From BOG-908 sp965198855 (GTDB taxonomy: Bacteria; Pseudomonadota; Alphaproteobacteria; Acetobacterales; Acetobacteraceae), in NCBI GenBank assembly GCA_965198855.1, contig CBDAPZ010000002.1:186001-250000 (forward strand): DNA of 64,000 bases, given 5' to 3'. A model generated the notes under the pieces. It did not search any database, had not been told where the DNA came from, and was given only the letters and a program-made list of their open reading frames with translations. Positions within the stretch are counted from its first letter, which is position 1. Every line of letters begins with the position of its first letter. This document shows positions 17,324-25,090 of this stretch, piece by piece. The position numbers and the translations under genes were made by a program.

Positions 17324-17947
17324 CTACTGAAGTGACGAGTGCATCTCGACTGCAATACGAATAAGGTCTCCGGTCCGTTCAACCGAGAGTTTCTCCTTGA
17401 TCCCCGTGCAGGAATTCGCAATCGTTTTATACGAGACCCCGATGCGGGTCGCGATCTCCGATAGCGTATGTCCCTGTGCCAACAGGCGCAGAATATCCAG
17501 CTCACGGCTCGAGAGAGGCTGCTTCGGCCCACGGCCCCATACCGAGCTGGAGGCCAGTTCGGTCACCAAGTCGCGCTGCAGATACCGCCCGCCTGCCATC
17601 ACCTGCTGGATCGCGTCGAGCAATTCATCCGCGCTGGCGGATTTGGTGACGTAACCCTGCGCGCCGGCCTGCATGGCCCGCATCACGTAGCTGGGGTTGG
17701 AGTGCATCGAGAAAATCAGCACGCGGGTGCGCGGCGCCTCCGCCATCATGCGCTTGAGCACATCCAGCCCTCCGGCACCCGGCAGATTGAGGTCCAGGAT
17801 CACGAGGTCGGGCGCCTCAGCACGGAACACCGACAAGGCCGTGTCGCTACAACGCGCCTCCAGGATCACCGCATCCATCGAGTTCGACAGTAGCCGTATC
17901 AGGCCTTCGCGCACCACGCTGTGGTCATCGACGATCAGCAGCTTCAT
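17324..17947 (-). CDS. NarL/FixJ-family response regulator
   Basis: A 207-residue two-domain transcription regulator. The receiver has the acidic pocket VDD (residues 6-8), phosphoacceptor D52 (VILDLNLPG), a conserved Ser at 80 and K102 (YVTKSAS). The LuxR helix-turn-helix follows at ~140-200 (LSSRELDILRLLAQGHTLSEIA; IGVSYKTIANSC). Its start overlaps the stop of the kinase gene by ATGA, so the two are translated as a pair. The TonB receptor gene upstream on the same strand is a plausible target; that is inference from neighbourhood. Confidence 0.88.
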   Translation of the reverse strand: MKLLIVDDHSVVREGLIRLLSNSMDAVILEARCSDTALSVFRAEAPDLVILDLNLPGAGGLDVLKRMMAEAPRTRVLIFSMHSNPSYVMRAMQAGAQGYVTKSASADELLDAIQQVMAGGRYLQRDLVTELASSSVWGRGPKQPLSSRELDILRLLAQGHTLSEIATRIGVSYKTIANSCTGIKEKLSVERTGDLIRIAVEMHSSLQ

Positions 17948-19278
17948 TCGGCCGCCATCGCCGCTGGCTCGGCCAACACCGCATGCACCGCGACGCCCGC
18001 CCCGTCGGTGCGGTTGCCGATCTCGAAGCGGCCGCCGAGGGAGCGCACCCGCTCGCGCATGCCGAGCAGCCCGAGCCCGGACGAGGCTGGGCGTATCGGC
18101 AGGCCACGGCCGTCATCGATCACTTCGATATCCACGCCATGCACCGTGGTTTTCACGGTCACGGAAATGCGCTGCGCCTGTGCGTGCCTCACGGCATTGC
18201 TGAGGCTCTCCTGCACCACGCGGAAGGCGACATTGGCGTGGCTCTCTTCCAGCGTTTCCTCGGTCACATCGACAAGGAACGCGATCTCCGGTTTGCGCGC
18301 GCGCCAGAAATGCACCAGCGCGTCCACTGCCGCCGGCAGGCCGAGATCCAGCAGCACATCCGGCATCAGTCGCGACAGCACGTCGCGCAGATGGGTCTGC
18401 ATGTGGCCCACGGATTCCAGAATGCCCTTCGCCCGCGCTTCAACACCATCCGTCGTCCGGCTCGCCGCCAACTGACGGATAAGGGCAGCGTCGGCGCTCA
18501 CCGCGAACAGGAAGGGGGCCACATCGTCATGCAGGTCGCGTGCGATCTCCGCCCGCTCGTCTTCCTGCACGCAGTGCATGCGCGTTGCCAGCACACGGTT
18601 CTGCATCTCCATCTCGGCCAGCCGCATGGCCATCGTGTTGAATCCCTGCTTGAGCGGATCGAGCTCGCGATAGCTCGGCCAGGTCAGGCGCGTCTCGTAA
18701 TCGCCGGCGCCGATGCGGTCGAGCGCACCGGAAAGATCCTGCAAGGGCCGCAGCGAGCGACGCAGGGTCCGCATGGTCAGGCCAAGGATGAGGCAGAAGA
18801 ACACGGTCATGACGAAGAGCTGAAGTTTCAGATCGCCCCAGGCTTCAGCCACCTCGCTATGGGCGTCGGTCTCGAGCGTCAGATGCCCGGCACCCTGCAA
18901 GGCGGGCGGAAGGTCGATCACGGCCTGTATGGGATGGCCGCTCACGAGGTCGAACACTTTTTGCGGCGCCGGCTGATCAGGGGCGAGCAGGGTGGATTGG
19001 CGGAGGATCGTGCCATCGGGGCCGCGCAGCACGGCGAGCAGATGCCGGTCGCCATCGAATTCACTCACGATGGTGGCGAGCAAAGGCAACGGCGCTGCAT
19101 GGACAGCCGCGATGTCCGTCACCGCATGCTGGGCGATGCGCCGGCCGACTGCAAGCGAGGCTTCCAGCTCGGTGCGCACCTTGCTGACCACATGCTGGTA
19201 GCCGAAGGCCGCACCTACCAGCAGACTAGCGAGCAAGCCGAGGAAAACGGGGATGACGAGCCGGCGCTCCAGCGACAT
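17944..19278 (-). CDS. Membrane sensor histidine kinase (NarX/UhpB type)
   Basis: A 444-residue kinase with TM1 at ~8-28, a periplasmic domain of ~120 residues, TM2 at ~153-170, then a HAMP linker (LRPLQDLSGALDRIGAGDYETRL). The HisKA_3 dimerisation helix carries the phosphoacceptor H250 in EIARDLHDDVAPFLF. The ATP-binding domain shows the N-box NAVRHAQAQ and the G-boxes DDGRGLPI and GLGLLGMRERV. The ATG at 19278 has GAGG 7 nt upstream. It phosphorylates the overlapping NarL-type regulator. The periplasmic ligand is unknown. Confidence 0.88.
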   Translation of the reverse strand: MSLERRLVIPVFLGLLASLLVGAAFGYQHVVSKVRTELEASLAVGRRIAQHAVTDIAAVHAAPLPLLATIVSEFDGDRHLLAVLRGPDGTILRQSTLLAPDQPAPQKVFDLVSGHPIQAVIDLPPALQGAGHLTLETDAHSEVAEAWGDLKLQLFVMTVFFCLILGLTMRTLRRSLRPLQDLSGALDRIGAGDYETRLTWPSYRELDPLKQGFNTMAMRLAEMEMQNRVLATRMHCVQEDERAEIARDLHDDVAPFLFAVSADAALIRQLAASRTTDGVEARAKGILESVGHMQTHLRDVLSRLMPDVLLDLGLPAAVDALVHFWRARKPEIAFLVDVTEETLEESHANVAFRVVQESLSNAVRHAQAQRISVTVKTTVHGVDIEVIDDGRGLPIRPASSGLGLLGMRERVRSLGGRFEIGNRTDGAGVAVHAVLAEPAAMAAE

Positions 19279-19291
19279 TTGATCACCTCAT

Positions 19292-19421
19292 AAGGAAGGC
19301 CTTCTTTTCTGAAGAAAAGAAGCAAAAGACTTTTATGTCGCTATCGCGGTTCTATCCGGGAGCGCACGCTAAGAACATCAAAGTTTTTTGGTTCGTTTTT
19401 TCAAAAAAGAACCGCTTCCTT
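19292..19421. repeat. DH130 repeat, full-length copy
   Basis: This is one of the two best copies: exactly 130 bp from AAGGAAG to CTTCCTT. Hairpins lie at 19301-19322 and 19390-19413. By eye it differs from the copy at 52985-53114 at only five positions. It sits just beyond the stop of the TonB receptor gene (19425, minus strand), 14 bp before the kinase start. Confidence 0.88.
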
Positions 19422-19424
19422 TCT

Positions 19425-21761
19425 TTAGAAGTGCACCTTCACCCCGCCAAAGAAACCAAGCGGCGCCGCCAGGCTATAGCTGCGCGGATTGGACGCATTC
19501 GGCGTCTGCGCGAGAAACACGCTGTTGGTCGGCGAGAACGTGCCAAAGGTGTAGTAATGACGATCCAGCACGTTCATCGCACTCACGAAGGCCTGGATAC
19601 GCGGGGTGATGTCGTAGCTCGAATGCAGGTTCATCACGAAGTAGCCCGGCAGGCGCGGCGTGAGGTTGGCTTCGTCGCCGGTCGAGTATTGGCCGCTCTG
19701 CAGTTGTCCGTCGCCGCCGAAATGCCAGGCATGGGTGATGTCCACATCGAGGCCGGCCTTGAGAATGTTGCGTGGCACGCCCGGCAATGCGTCGCCGCGC
19801 CGCACGGTGATGTTGCCGTTATCATCGCCATCCGGGTTGCTGCCGGCGGATTCGACATAGCCCGTCTCGAACGTCGCCTGCGTATAGGAGTAGTTCACGT
19901 AGGCGCTCACCCGGTCGATCTTGTAGTCCAGGCGGGCGGAAAGCCCCTGCCGCCTGGTCTGGCCGACATTGGCGAAGAAGGCACGGTTCAGCGTGACGCT
20001 GTTGATGAAGATGATGTCGTCATCGGAGTTCGTGTGGAATAGCGACAGATCGTAGCCGAGACGTGAGTCGTAGGGCAGCTCGACATGGCCGCGCAAGCCG
20101 GCTTCGATGGAGTGCGCCACCACCTGCTTGAGGTCCGGGTCACCCACGAAGAAATTTGCCAGTGAACAGGAATTCTCTGGGCCGGCGCAGGAAAGTTCGG
20201 CAGGGGTGGGCGCACGGTTGGATTCCGCGTAATCGGCGTAGACGGTCAGCCACGGCGCGAAATGGTAGGTCGCACCCACGGCCGGGTTGAAGCGCGCATA
20301 GGCGTGATTTCCGGTGAGGTCGCCACCGCCCTGGTCGGAAAGGTTGATCTCGGCAAAATTGAAGCGACCGGAGACGGTGATCGCCAGGGCCTTGGTGATG
20401 TCGAACGTGTCCGAAGCATAGCCGCCGAGATAAGTGTCGCTGATGCCGACGCGCACCGGTACGTTGTTGCCCGGCTCGTCGATCACCTCGCCCGGCCCGA
20501 TGAACTCGCGGCTGATCGGGGTGACGCCGCCGATGAAGGCGGTGGCGGAGAATTCCGTCTGTGCCCCGTCATAGGAGAAGCCGGCGGTGAGATGGTTCTT
20601 GAACCCCAACACATCGCCGGTGTCGGTCACCTGGGAGGCGACGCCCCAGGAATTCGTATTGGTGGTCTGAACGTCGAGCTCGTTGTAGGATTCGGGGTTG
20701 TCGCCGAGAAAGGCGGTAATGTTGCGGCCACCGCGTGAGGTGCTGGGCGTGGCTACATCCGAGCACAGCAGGCCGGTGCCGTCATCGCAGGGGAAGTCGT
20801 TCGGCGAATTGCCGTTGACCACACGCTGCTGAAAATAACCGTAATAAGCCTGTGTCTGCACCGAGAGGATGTCGCTGAGATCGATATTGCCGCGTGCGCC
20901 GAATTGTATGGTGCGGTTGGCGATCGCATTCGGTGCGGTGAATTGGGCCCGAGAGTCCACGTTCAGCAGCTCGATCGGCGCGGTGCCGGGGCCGTTGATC
21001 GTCGAATTGGCCGCGGTCAGGTCGAAATGAAGTTCGACGTTATCCTGCTTGATCCCGTAATCGGCATAGATGTTCTGGATGTCGGTGGATTGCAGGTCGC
21101 GCCAGCCATCCTGGTGGATCACGCTACCGGCGACATAGAGGGATCGGTTGCCGCTCTGTATGCCGTACTGCAGGTCGCCTTGTATCTGGCCGAAGGCGCC
21201 GCCCGAGAGATCGGCCTCGCCGCCATGATAGGAAAAGCCGTCCTTCAGCGCCACGTTGAACGAACCGCCGAGCGCATTCAGGCCGAACACAGGGTTCGCA
21301 CCCTCGACGGTGATCTGCTTGATCGCCACGTCCGGGATCAGGTCCCAGTTCACCGTGTCGCCGAAGGCCTGGTTGAAACGAATGCCGTTCACATAGACGG
21401 CGACACCCTGTGAGGTGCCCTGCAGGGCAGAGACCTCGAACCCGTTATAGAAAAGCGAAGGTTGGAACTGGTTGCCCGAGGCACTGTCGAGATTGATCCC
21501 GGCGACTTCGGTGTTGAGTGCATTGAGCACATCGGGGTTGCCGTTGCGCGCGATCGCAGCGCTGTCGAGCACCTGCGTATCGGCCGGCACCAAGTTGCGG
21601 TCCAGGCCGCTGCCGAGCAGCGGCGAGGTGCCGATCACGGTGATCTCCTCCGACGCGGCTGGAGAGGGTGCGGGCCCGGTTTGCGCCTGTGCCTGATGGA
21701 TCAGGATACAAGGCAACGCTGCAGCGGATAGCAGCCAAAGTCGTGTCGATACCGTGCGCAT
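19425..21761 (-). CDS. TonB-dependent outer-membrane receptor
   Basis: A 778-residue receptor with a cleaved signal peptide (WLLSAAALPCILIHQAQA), the TonB box-like EEITVIGTSPL, and a plug domain (DVLNALNTEVAGINL, NGIRFNQAFGDTVNWDLIP, GLNALGGSFNVALK). The barrel ends GFFGGVKVHF with a C-terminal Phe. The plug is of the general (not siderophore) type. A pair of closely spaced cysteines in an extracellular loop (DFPCDDGTGLLC) and an acidic loop (SNPDGDDNGN) are visible. It is followed by the NarL/kinase pair and preceded by a 190-bp leader with TTCCCG palindromes, suggesting regulated uptake. The ligand is unknown; a cofactor, metal or plant compound are all possible. Confidence 0.85.
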   Translation of the reverse strand: MRTVSTRLWLLSAAALPCILIHQAQAQTGPAPSPAASEEITVIGTSPLLGSGLDRNLVPADTQVLDSAAIARNGNPDVLNALNTEVAGINLDSASGNQFQPSLFYNGFEVSALQGTSQGVAVYVNGIRFNQAFGDTVNWDLIPDVAIKQITVEGANPVFGLNALGGSFNVALKDGFSYHGGEADLSGGAFGQIQGDLQYGIQSGNRSLYVAGSVIHQDGWRDLQSTDIQNIYADYGIKQDNVELHFDLTAANSTINGPGTAPIELLNVDSRAQFTAPNAIANRTIQFGARGNIDLSDILSVQTQAYYGYFQQRVVNGNSPNDFPCDDGTGLLCSDVATPSTSRGGRNITAFLGDNPESYNELDVQTTNTNSWGVASQVTDTGDVLGFKNHLTAGFSYDGAQTEFSATAFIGGVTPISREFIGPGEVIDEPGNNVPVRVGISDTYLGGYASDTFDITKALAITVSGRFNFAEINLSDQGGGDLTGNHAYARFNPAVGATYHFAPWLTVYADYAESNRAPTPAELSCAGPENSCSLANFFVGDPDLKQVVAHSIEAGLRGHVELPYDSRLGYDLSLFHTNSDDDIIFINSVTLNRAFFANVGQTRRQGLSARLDYKIDRVSAYVNYSYTQATFETGYVESAGSNPDGDDNGNITVRRGDALPGVPRNILKAGLDVDITHAWHFGGDGQLQSGQYSTGDEANLTPRLPGYFVMNLHSSYDITPRIQAFVSAMNVLDRHYYTFGTFSPTNSVFLAQTPNASNPRSYSLAAPLGFFGGVKVHF

Positions 21762-21835
21762 GGTGGGTGTTGTGCCCTTATTCGTTCCTCGGGCGGCATA
21801 TGCCTATGCCACTCCCACCCTGGCCATGGCATGAC

Positions 21836-21864
21836 TTCCCGAGAAAAACCGGGAATTTTTCCCG
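21836..21864. promoter_or_regulatory. Overlapping TTCCCG/CGGGAA inverted repeats upstream of TonB receptor
   Basis: Three alternating half-sites occur: TTCCCG at 21836, CGGGAA at 21850 and TTCCCG at 21859. The last two form the compact palindrome CGGGAATTTTTCCCG. They lie 75-100 bp upstream of the receptor start and are good candidates for a regulator site, possibly of the neighbouring NarL-type regulator. Confidence 0.45.
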
Positions 21865-21918
21865 ATCAAGAAAGTTCGTGCTTGGTACTACAAGTTCCTA
21901 CATGATACGTTTGTACGA

Positions 21919-21938
21919 GTGTGGCAATGAAGCCACAC
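21919..21938 (-). terminator. Hairpin downstream of alcohol dehydrogenase
   Basis: GTGTGGC and GCCACAC form a perfect 7-bp stem around AATGAA, 14 bp past the stop codon of the dehydrogenase. There is no clear T-run, so it is a weak terminator candidate. Confidence 0.4.
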
Positions 21939-21951
21939 CCTGCGTCTTTGC

Positions 21952-22970
21952 CTACACGCCGGTGGTCATTACCATGCGGAATCGTGCCTCGTTGCGCATC
22001 ATCTTGTCATAGGCTTCTGCCGCACGTTCCAGCGGCATTGTCTCGATGGTCGGCCGCACGCCGCTCAACGCACTGAAAGCAAGAGTGTCTTGTGAATCGA
22101 TCGAGGCGCCCGAGGCGTGGCCGACGACAGAGCGGCTCGCGCCGATCAGATCGAGAGGGGAGACCTCGATCGGGTCGTGGCCTACGCCCACCACCACCAG
22201 CCTGCCGCGCACCGCAAGGCCGGGGATCACGGCACTCATCGCCTTCCCGCTGGTGACTGTCGCCAGAATGGTTTTGGCACCACCAAGCTTCGTCAGCTCT
22301 GCCGCCACATCCTGAGTTTGGCTGTCGAGATAGACATGCGCCCCGAGATCCTTTGCCAGCGCCGCCTTTTCGCTTCCGCGTGCGATAGCGACGGTCCGGA
22401 ACCCCATCTTTGCGGCGAACTGCACGCCAAGATGGCCAAGACCGCCGATGCCGAGAATGGCTACCAGATCACCGGCGCGCGCACCATTCTCGCGCAAGGC
22501 GTGGTAGGTAGTAACGCCGGCACAGAGTAGCGGTGCTGCCTCGACCGCGGAAAGCTCGCCCGGGATCAAGGCGAGCGCGTCGGCCGGTGCGATCATCGCC
22601 TCTGCATAACCGCCATCGTAGTTGACGCCCGGAATGCGTAAGTTGCGGCAATCAACCAGCTCGCCGCGACGGCATGGCTCGCAATGGCCGCAATGGCCGC
22701 CGAACCAGCCTACGCCGACACGCGTCCCGACCGCCCAGCCCACGACCCCCTCACCGACGGCATCAACCACACCAGCGATCTCGTGGCCGGGCACGATGGG
22801 ATAGGGAATGCCGGGAACAGCCCGTCCTTGGCGATCGAATCGCTGTGACAGACACCGCAAGCCTGTATCTTCACACGTACTTCGCCGCGGCCGGGTTCCG
22901 GCCGCTCGCGTTCGACAAGTTCGAACTCAGCGCCTTTGCTCGGTATCTGTATCGCACGGATTTTGGGCAT
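21952..22970 (-). pseudogene. Zinc-dependent alcohol dehydrogenase with a 1-nt frameshift
   Basis: The coding region is a medium-chain alcohol dehydrogenase split over two frames. The N-terminal part, from ATG at 22970, reads IPSKGAEFELVERERPEPG and CGVCHSDSIAKDGLFP (catalytic zinc Cys). The second part resumes in another frame at GIPYPIVPGHEIAGVV and holds GGHCGHCEPC (structural zinc cysteines), the Rossmann motif ILGIGGLGHLG and the C-terminus. The joint is at ~22811: one G is missing from what should be CCGGGCATTCCC. Restoring it gives a normal ~340-residue enzyme. Either the gene is freshly inactivated or this is a base-calling error in a G/C run. A working enzyme would oxidise primary alcohols with NAD(P). 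Confidence 0.8.
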
Positions 22971-23045
22971 TTACAGGCTGCCTGGCATGTGTCGAGCGTC
23001 ACACGCTACCCGCCATGTGTGAGTCCGACCAGGGCGGCGGCCGGC

Positions 23046-24107
23046 TTAGCTCTTCACATCCGCCTTGTAGGCACCCCGCATGCCTGGCGGCTTCTCCGGC
23101 CCCACCGTGGAGTCGCGGCCGGTCTGTTGTTCAAGCTCGGCATTCAGCTCGGCACCCATCAAAACGACCATGGTGGAAATCCAGATCCAGGTCATGAACC
23201 CGATGGCGGCACCCAGCGTGCCGTAGGTTTTGTTGTAGTTGCCGAAATTGGCAACGTAGAACGAAAATGCCAGCGAGGCGGCCACCCAGAAGATCGCGGC
23301 GAACGCACCGCCCCAGGTCACCCATTGCCAGCGTGCCCTGTTGCGGCTGGGACCGAACCGATAGAGCAGCGAAAACACCATGCTGACCACGATCAGCATG
23401 ACCGGCCACCGCGCCACACGCAGCAATGCCTCGGCAATGCTGCTCAGGCCGACGAAGTTCAGTATCACGGGAATGGCAACGACGGCGAACAATGCCACGA
23501 TGATGAAGGCGATGGCGCCGAGGGTGAACGCGAACGCCACCAGGGTGAACTTCACGAAACTGCGTTTCTCTTTCTCATGGTACACGACGTTCAGCGCACC
23601 GAAGAGCGACTTCATGCCGGCATTGGCACTCCACAGCGACGTTGCCAGGCCGACCAGGGCGCCGAAGCCGAGCGCCTTGTTGCCGCTCGATGTCAGCGAG
23701 GTCACCTGCGCCTTGATGATGTCCAGGCCGCCGCCGGGCACGATACCACCCAGGCTCTGCAGCTGGTCGGTGAGCTTCGCAGGATCGGCGAACAGGCCAT
23801 AGATCGAAATGAAGCTGGCTACGGCTGGGAACAAGGCAAGCAGCGCGTAGAAGGTGACACCTGCCGCCTCGGTCATCACGCGGTCATCGTTGAAACCGGC
23901 CACGGCACGCTTGGTGACATGCCACCAGCCCTTGGCCGGGATCTCGCTTGGGCCTTGTGCATTCGCACCGGCTGCATGCTCGGCCGCATCGCCGCTGACG
24001 GCCTTCTTGCCAGATGGGGCTGGGACGGGTGTTGTTTTCTTTGGCACCAGCCAATTGGCGACGGCGACGGCGGTGAGGGCGACTGTGGTGACGTGGCGTG
24101 TCTTCAT
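23046..24107 (-). CDS. YihY/BrkB-family inner-membrane protein
   Basis: An integral membrane protein of 353 residues. After a hydrophilic N-terminal tail it has the family start EAAGVTFYALLALFPAVASF, then about six helices (LGFGALVGLATSLWSANAG; FTLGAIAFIIVALFAVVAI; VMLIVVSMVFSLLYRFGP) and the conserved NYNKTYGTLGAAIGFMTWIW and GAELNAELE segments near the end. Older annotation calls this family ribonuclease BN, which is not supported; function is unsettled. The ATG at 24107 is preferred because AGGA lies 8 nt before it. It is last in the leftward cluster, separated from the PCMT-like gene by a G-rich hairpin. Confidence 0.85.
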   Translation of the reverse strand: MKTRHVTTVALTAVAVANWLVPKKTTPVPAPSGKKAVSGDAAEHAAGANAQGPSEIPAKGWWHVTKRAVAGFNDDRVMTEAAGVTFYALLALFPAVASFISIYGLFADPAKLTDQLQSLGGIVPGGGLDIIKAQVTSLTSSGNKALGFGALVGLATSLWSANAGMKSLFGALNVVYHEKEKRSFVKFTLVAFAFTLGAIAFIIVALFAVVAIPVILNFVGLSSIAEALLRVARWPVMLIVVSMVFSLLYRFGPSRNRARWQWVTWGGAFAAIFWVAASLAFSFYVANFGNYNKTYGTLGAAIGFMTWIWISTMVVLMGAELNAELEQQTGRDSTVGPEKPPGMRGAYKADVKS

Positions 24108-24130
24108 GCTGCGTTCCTGCAGAAGGAAGA

Positions 24131-24159
24131 TTGGGGGGAGCAGTGCCTGCCTCCCCCAA
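24131..24159. repeat. G-rich hairpin, second repeat family
   Basis: TTGGGGGGAG pairs with CTCCCCCAA, and the repeat continues as ACCCCCGTCAT to 24170. It closely matches the copy at 30931-30970. It lies between the PCMT-like gene and BrkB on the minus strand and could act as terminator or attenuator. Confidence 0.6.
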
Positions 24160-24226
24160 ACCCCCGTCATATTTCATCGCGCAGCTAACGCCGAAAACGG
24201 GCTTTGGTCGCAAAAACACATAGAGA

Positions 24227-25090
24227 TCATGCAGGCTTTGGCATCTTCATCATGGCACCGGTCATGGGAATGAAGAACACGCCGACATCCTTGCGGCTGT
24301 GTATCTTTCCGTCCGCATCCTTGGTGTAGATGTAGAGGAATTGCCCGCGTTTGAACGGCTGCCCGATCGGGATCACCAGCCGTCCGCCCGGCTTCAACTG
24401 GCCGAACAATTTTGGCGGCGCGTATTGCGCGGCGCAGGTAAGGATGATGATGTCGAACCCGCCTTCGACTTCCGGCCAGCCGTAATAGCCGTCGCCGACG
24501 CGGCCTTCCACGTTGTCGTAGCCGAGCGGTTTCCAGATCTTGTCGACCGCGTGGCCCAGCGGCTCGATGATCTCGATCGAGCGGGCATGCGCCACCATGC
24601 GGGAGAGGATCGCACTCTGGAAGCCGCTGCCGGTGCCGATCTCCAGCGTGAGGTCGGTGGGCTTCGGCTGGCAGACCTGGGTCATGTAGGCCTGGCCGAG
24701 ATAGTCCGACAGCGCCGAGCCCCAGCCGATGGCCCAGGGTTTCGGGTTGGTCTCGTAGGCCTCGCCAGGGAAGGCGCGGTGCTCCTCATACATATAGTGA
24801 AAATATTCGCGCGGTACGGCCTGGAAGGCGGCGAGCACGGCCGGGTCGGCGTGCCCGAGATGCGAGTCGAGATATTGCTTGATCATCCGCATGGCCGCCG
24901 GTTTGCGCGACTGGATGGCGCCAAACTGCTCGTCGGTGAGGCTGACGTGGCGGCCGGATTTGGCCATGGCGTCTTCGTAGACCTCCCGCGTCCAGACAGC
25001 ATCTGGGGCAGCAAACGCGGGGCGCACCAGCGTGGCGGCGGCAGCCCCCGCGACGAAGGAGCGGCGGGAGATACTGTCGAGGAAAGTCAT
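24227..25090 (-). CDS. Tat-exported protein-L-isoaspartate methyltransferase-like protein
   Basis: A 287-residue protein starting with a clear twin-arginine signal (ISRRSFVAGAAAATLVRPAF), so the mature enzyme should be periplasmic. The body is PCMT-like: PREYFHYMY near the N-terminus, a motif region SALSDYLGQAYMTQ replacing the usual substrate loop, motif I LTLEIGTGSGFQSAILSRM, the acidic SIEIIEPL strand, GRVGDGYYGWPE and the QLKPGGRLVIPIG strand. PCMTs normally repair isoaspartyl residues in the cytoplasm with SAM; SAM is not expected in the periplasm, which makes export puzzling. The start overlaps the upstream spermidine-synthase-like gene stop by ATGA. Confidence 0.82.
   Translation of the reverse strand: MTFLDSISRRSFVAGAAAATLVRPAFAAPDAVWTREVYEDAMAKSGRHVSLTDEQFGAIQSRKPAAMRMIKQYLDSHLGHADPAVLAAFQAVPREYFHYMYEEHRAFPGEAYETNPKPWAIGWGSALSDYLGQAYMTQVCQPKPTDLTLEIGTGSGFQSAILSRMVAHARSIEIIEPLGHAVDKIWKPLGYDNVEGRVGDGYYGWPEVEGGFDIIILTCAAQYAPPKLFGQLKPGGRLVIPIGQPFKRGQFLYIYTKDADGKIHSRKDVGVFFIPMTGAMMKMPKPA

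Noticed and set aside
17983..19293. 436-codon plus-strand frame opposite the histidine kinase
   Set aside because: It is the antisense shadow of a kinase with intact motifs; composition is His/Arg/Gly-rich and it shows no domain.
23046..24107. Calling the BrkB-family gene ribonuclease BN
   Set aside because: That name came from an early misassignment; the sequence is a polytopic membrane protein with no nuclease motif.
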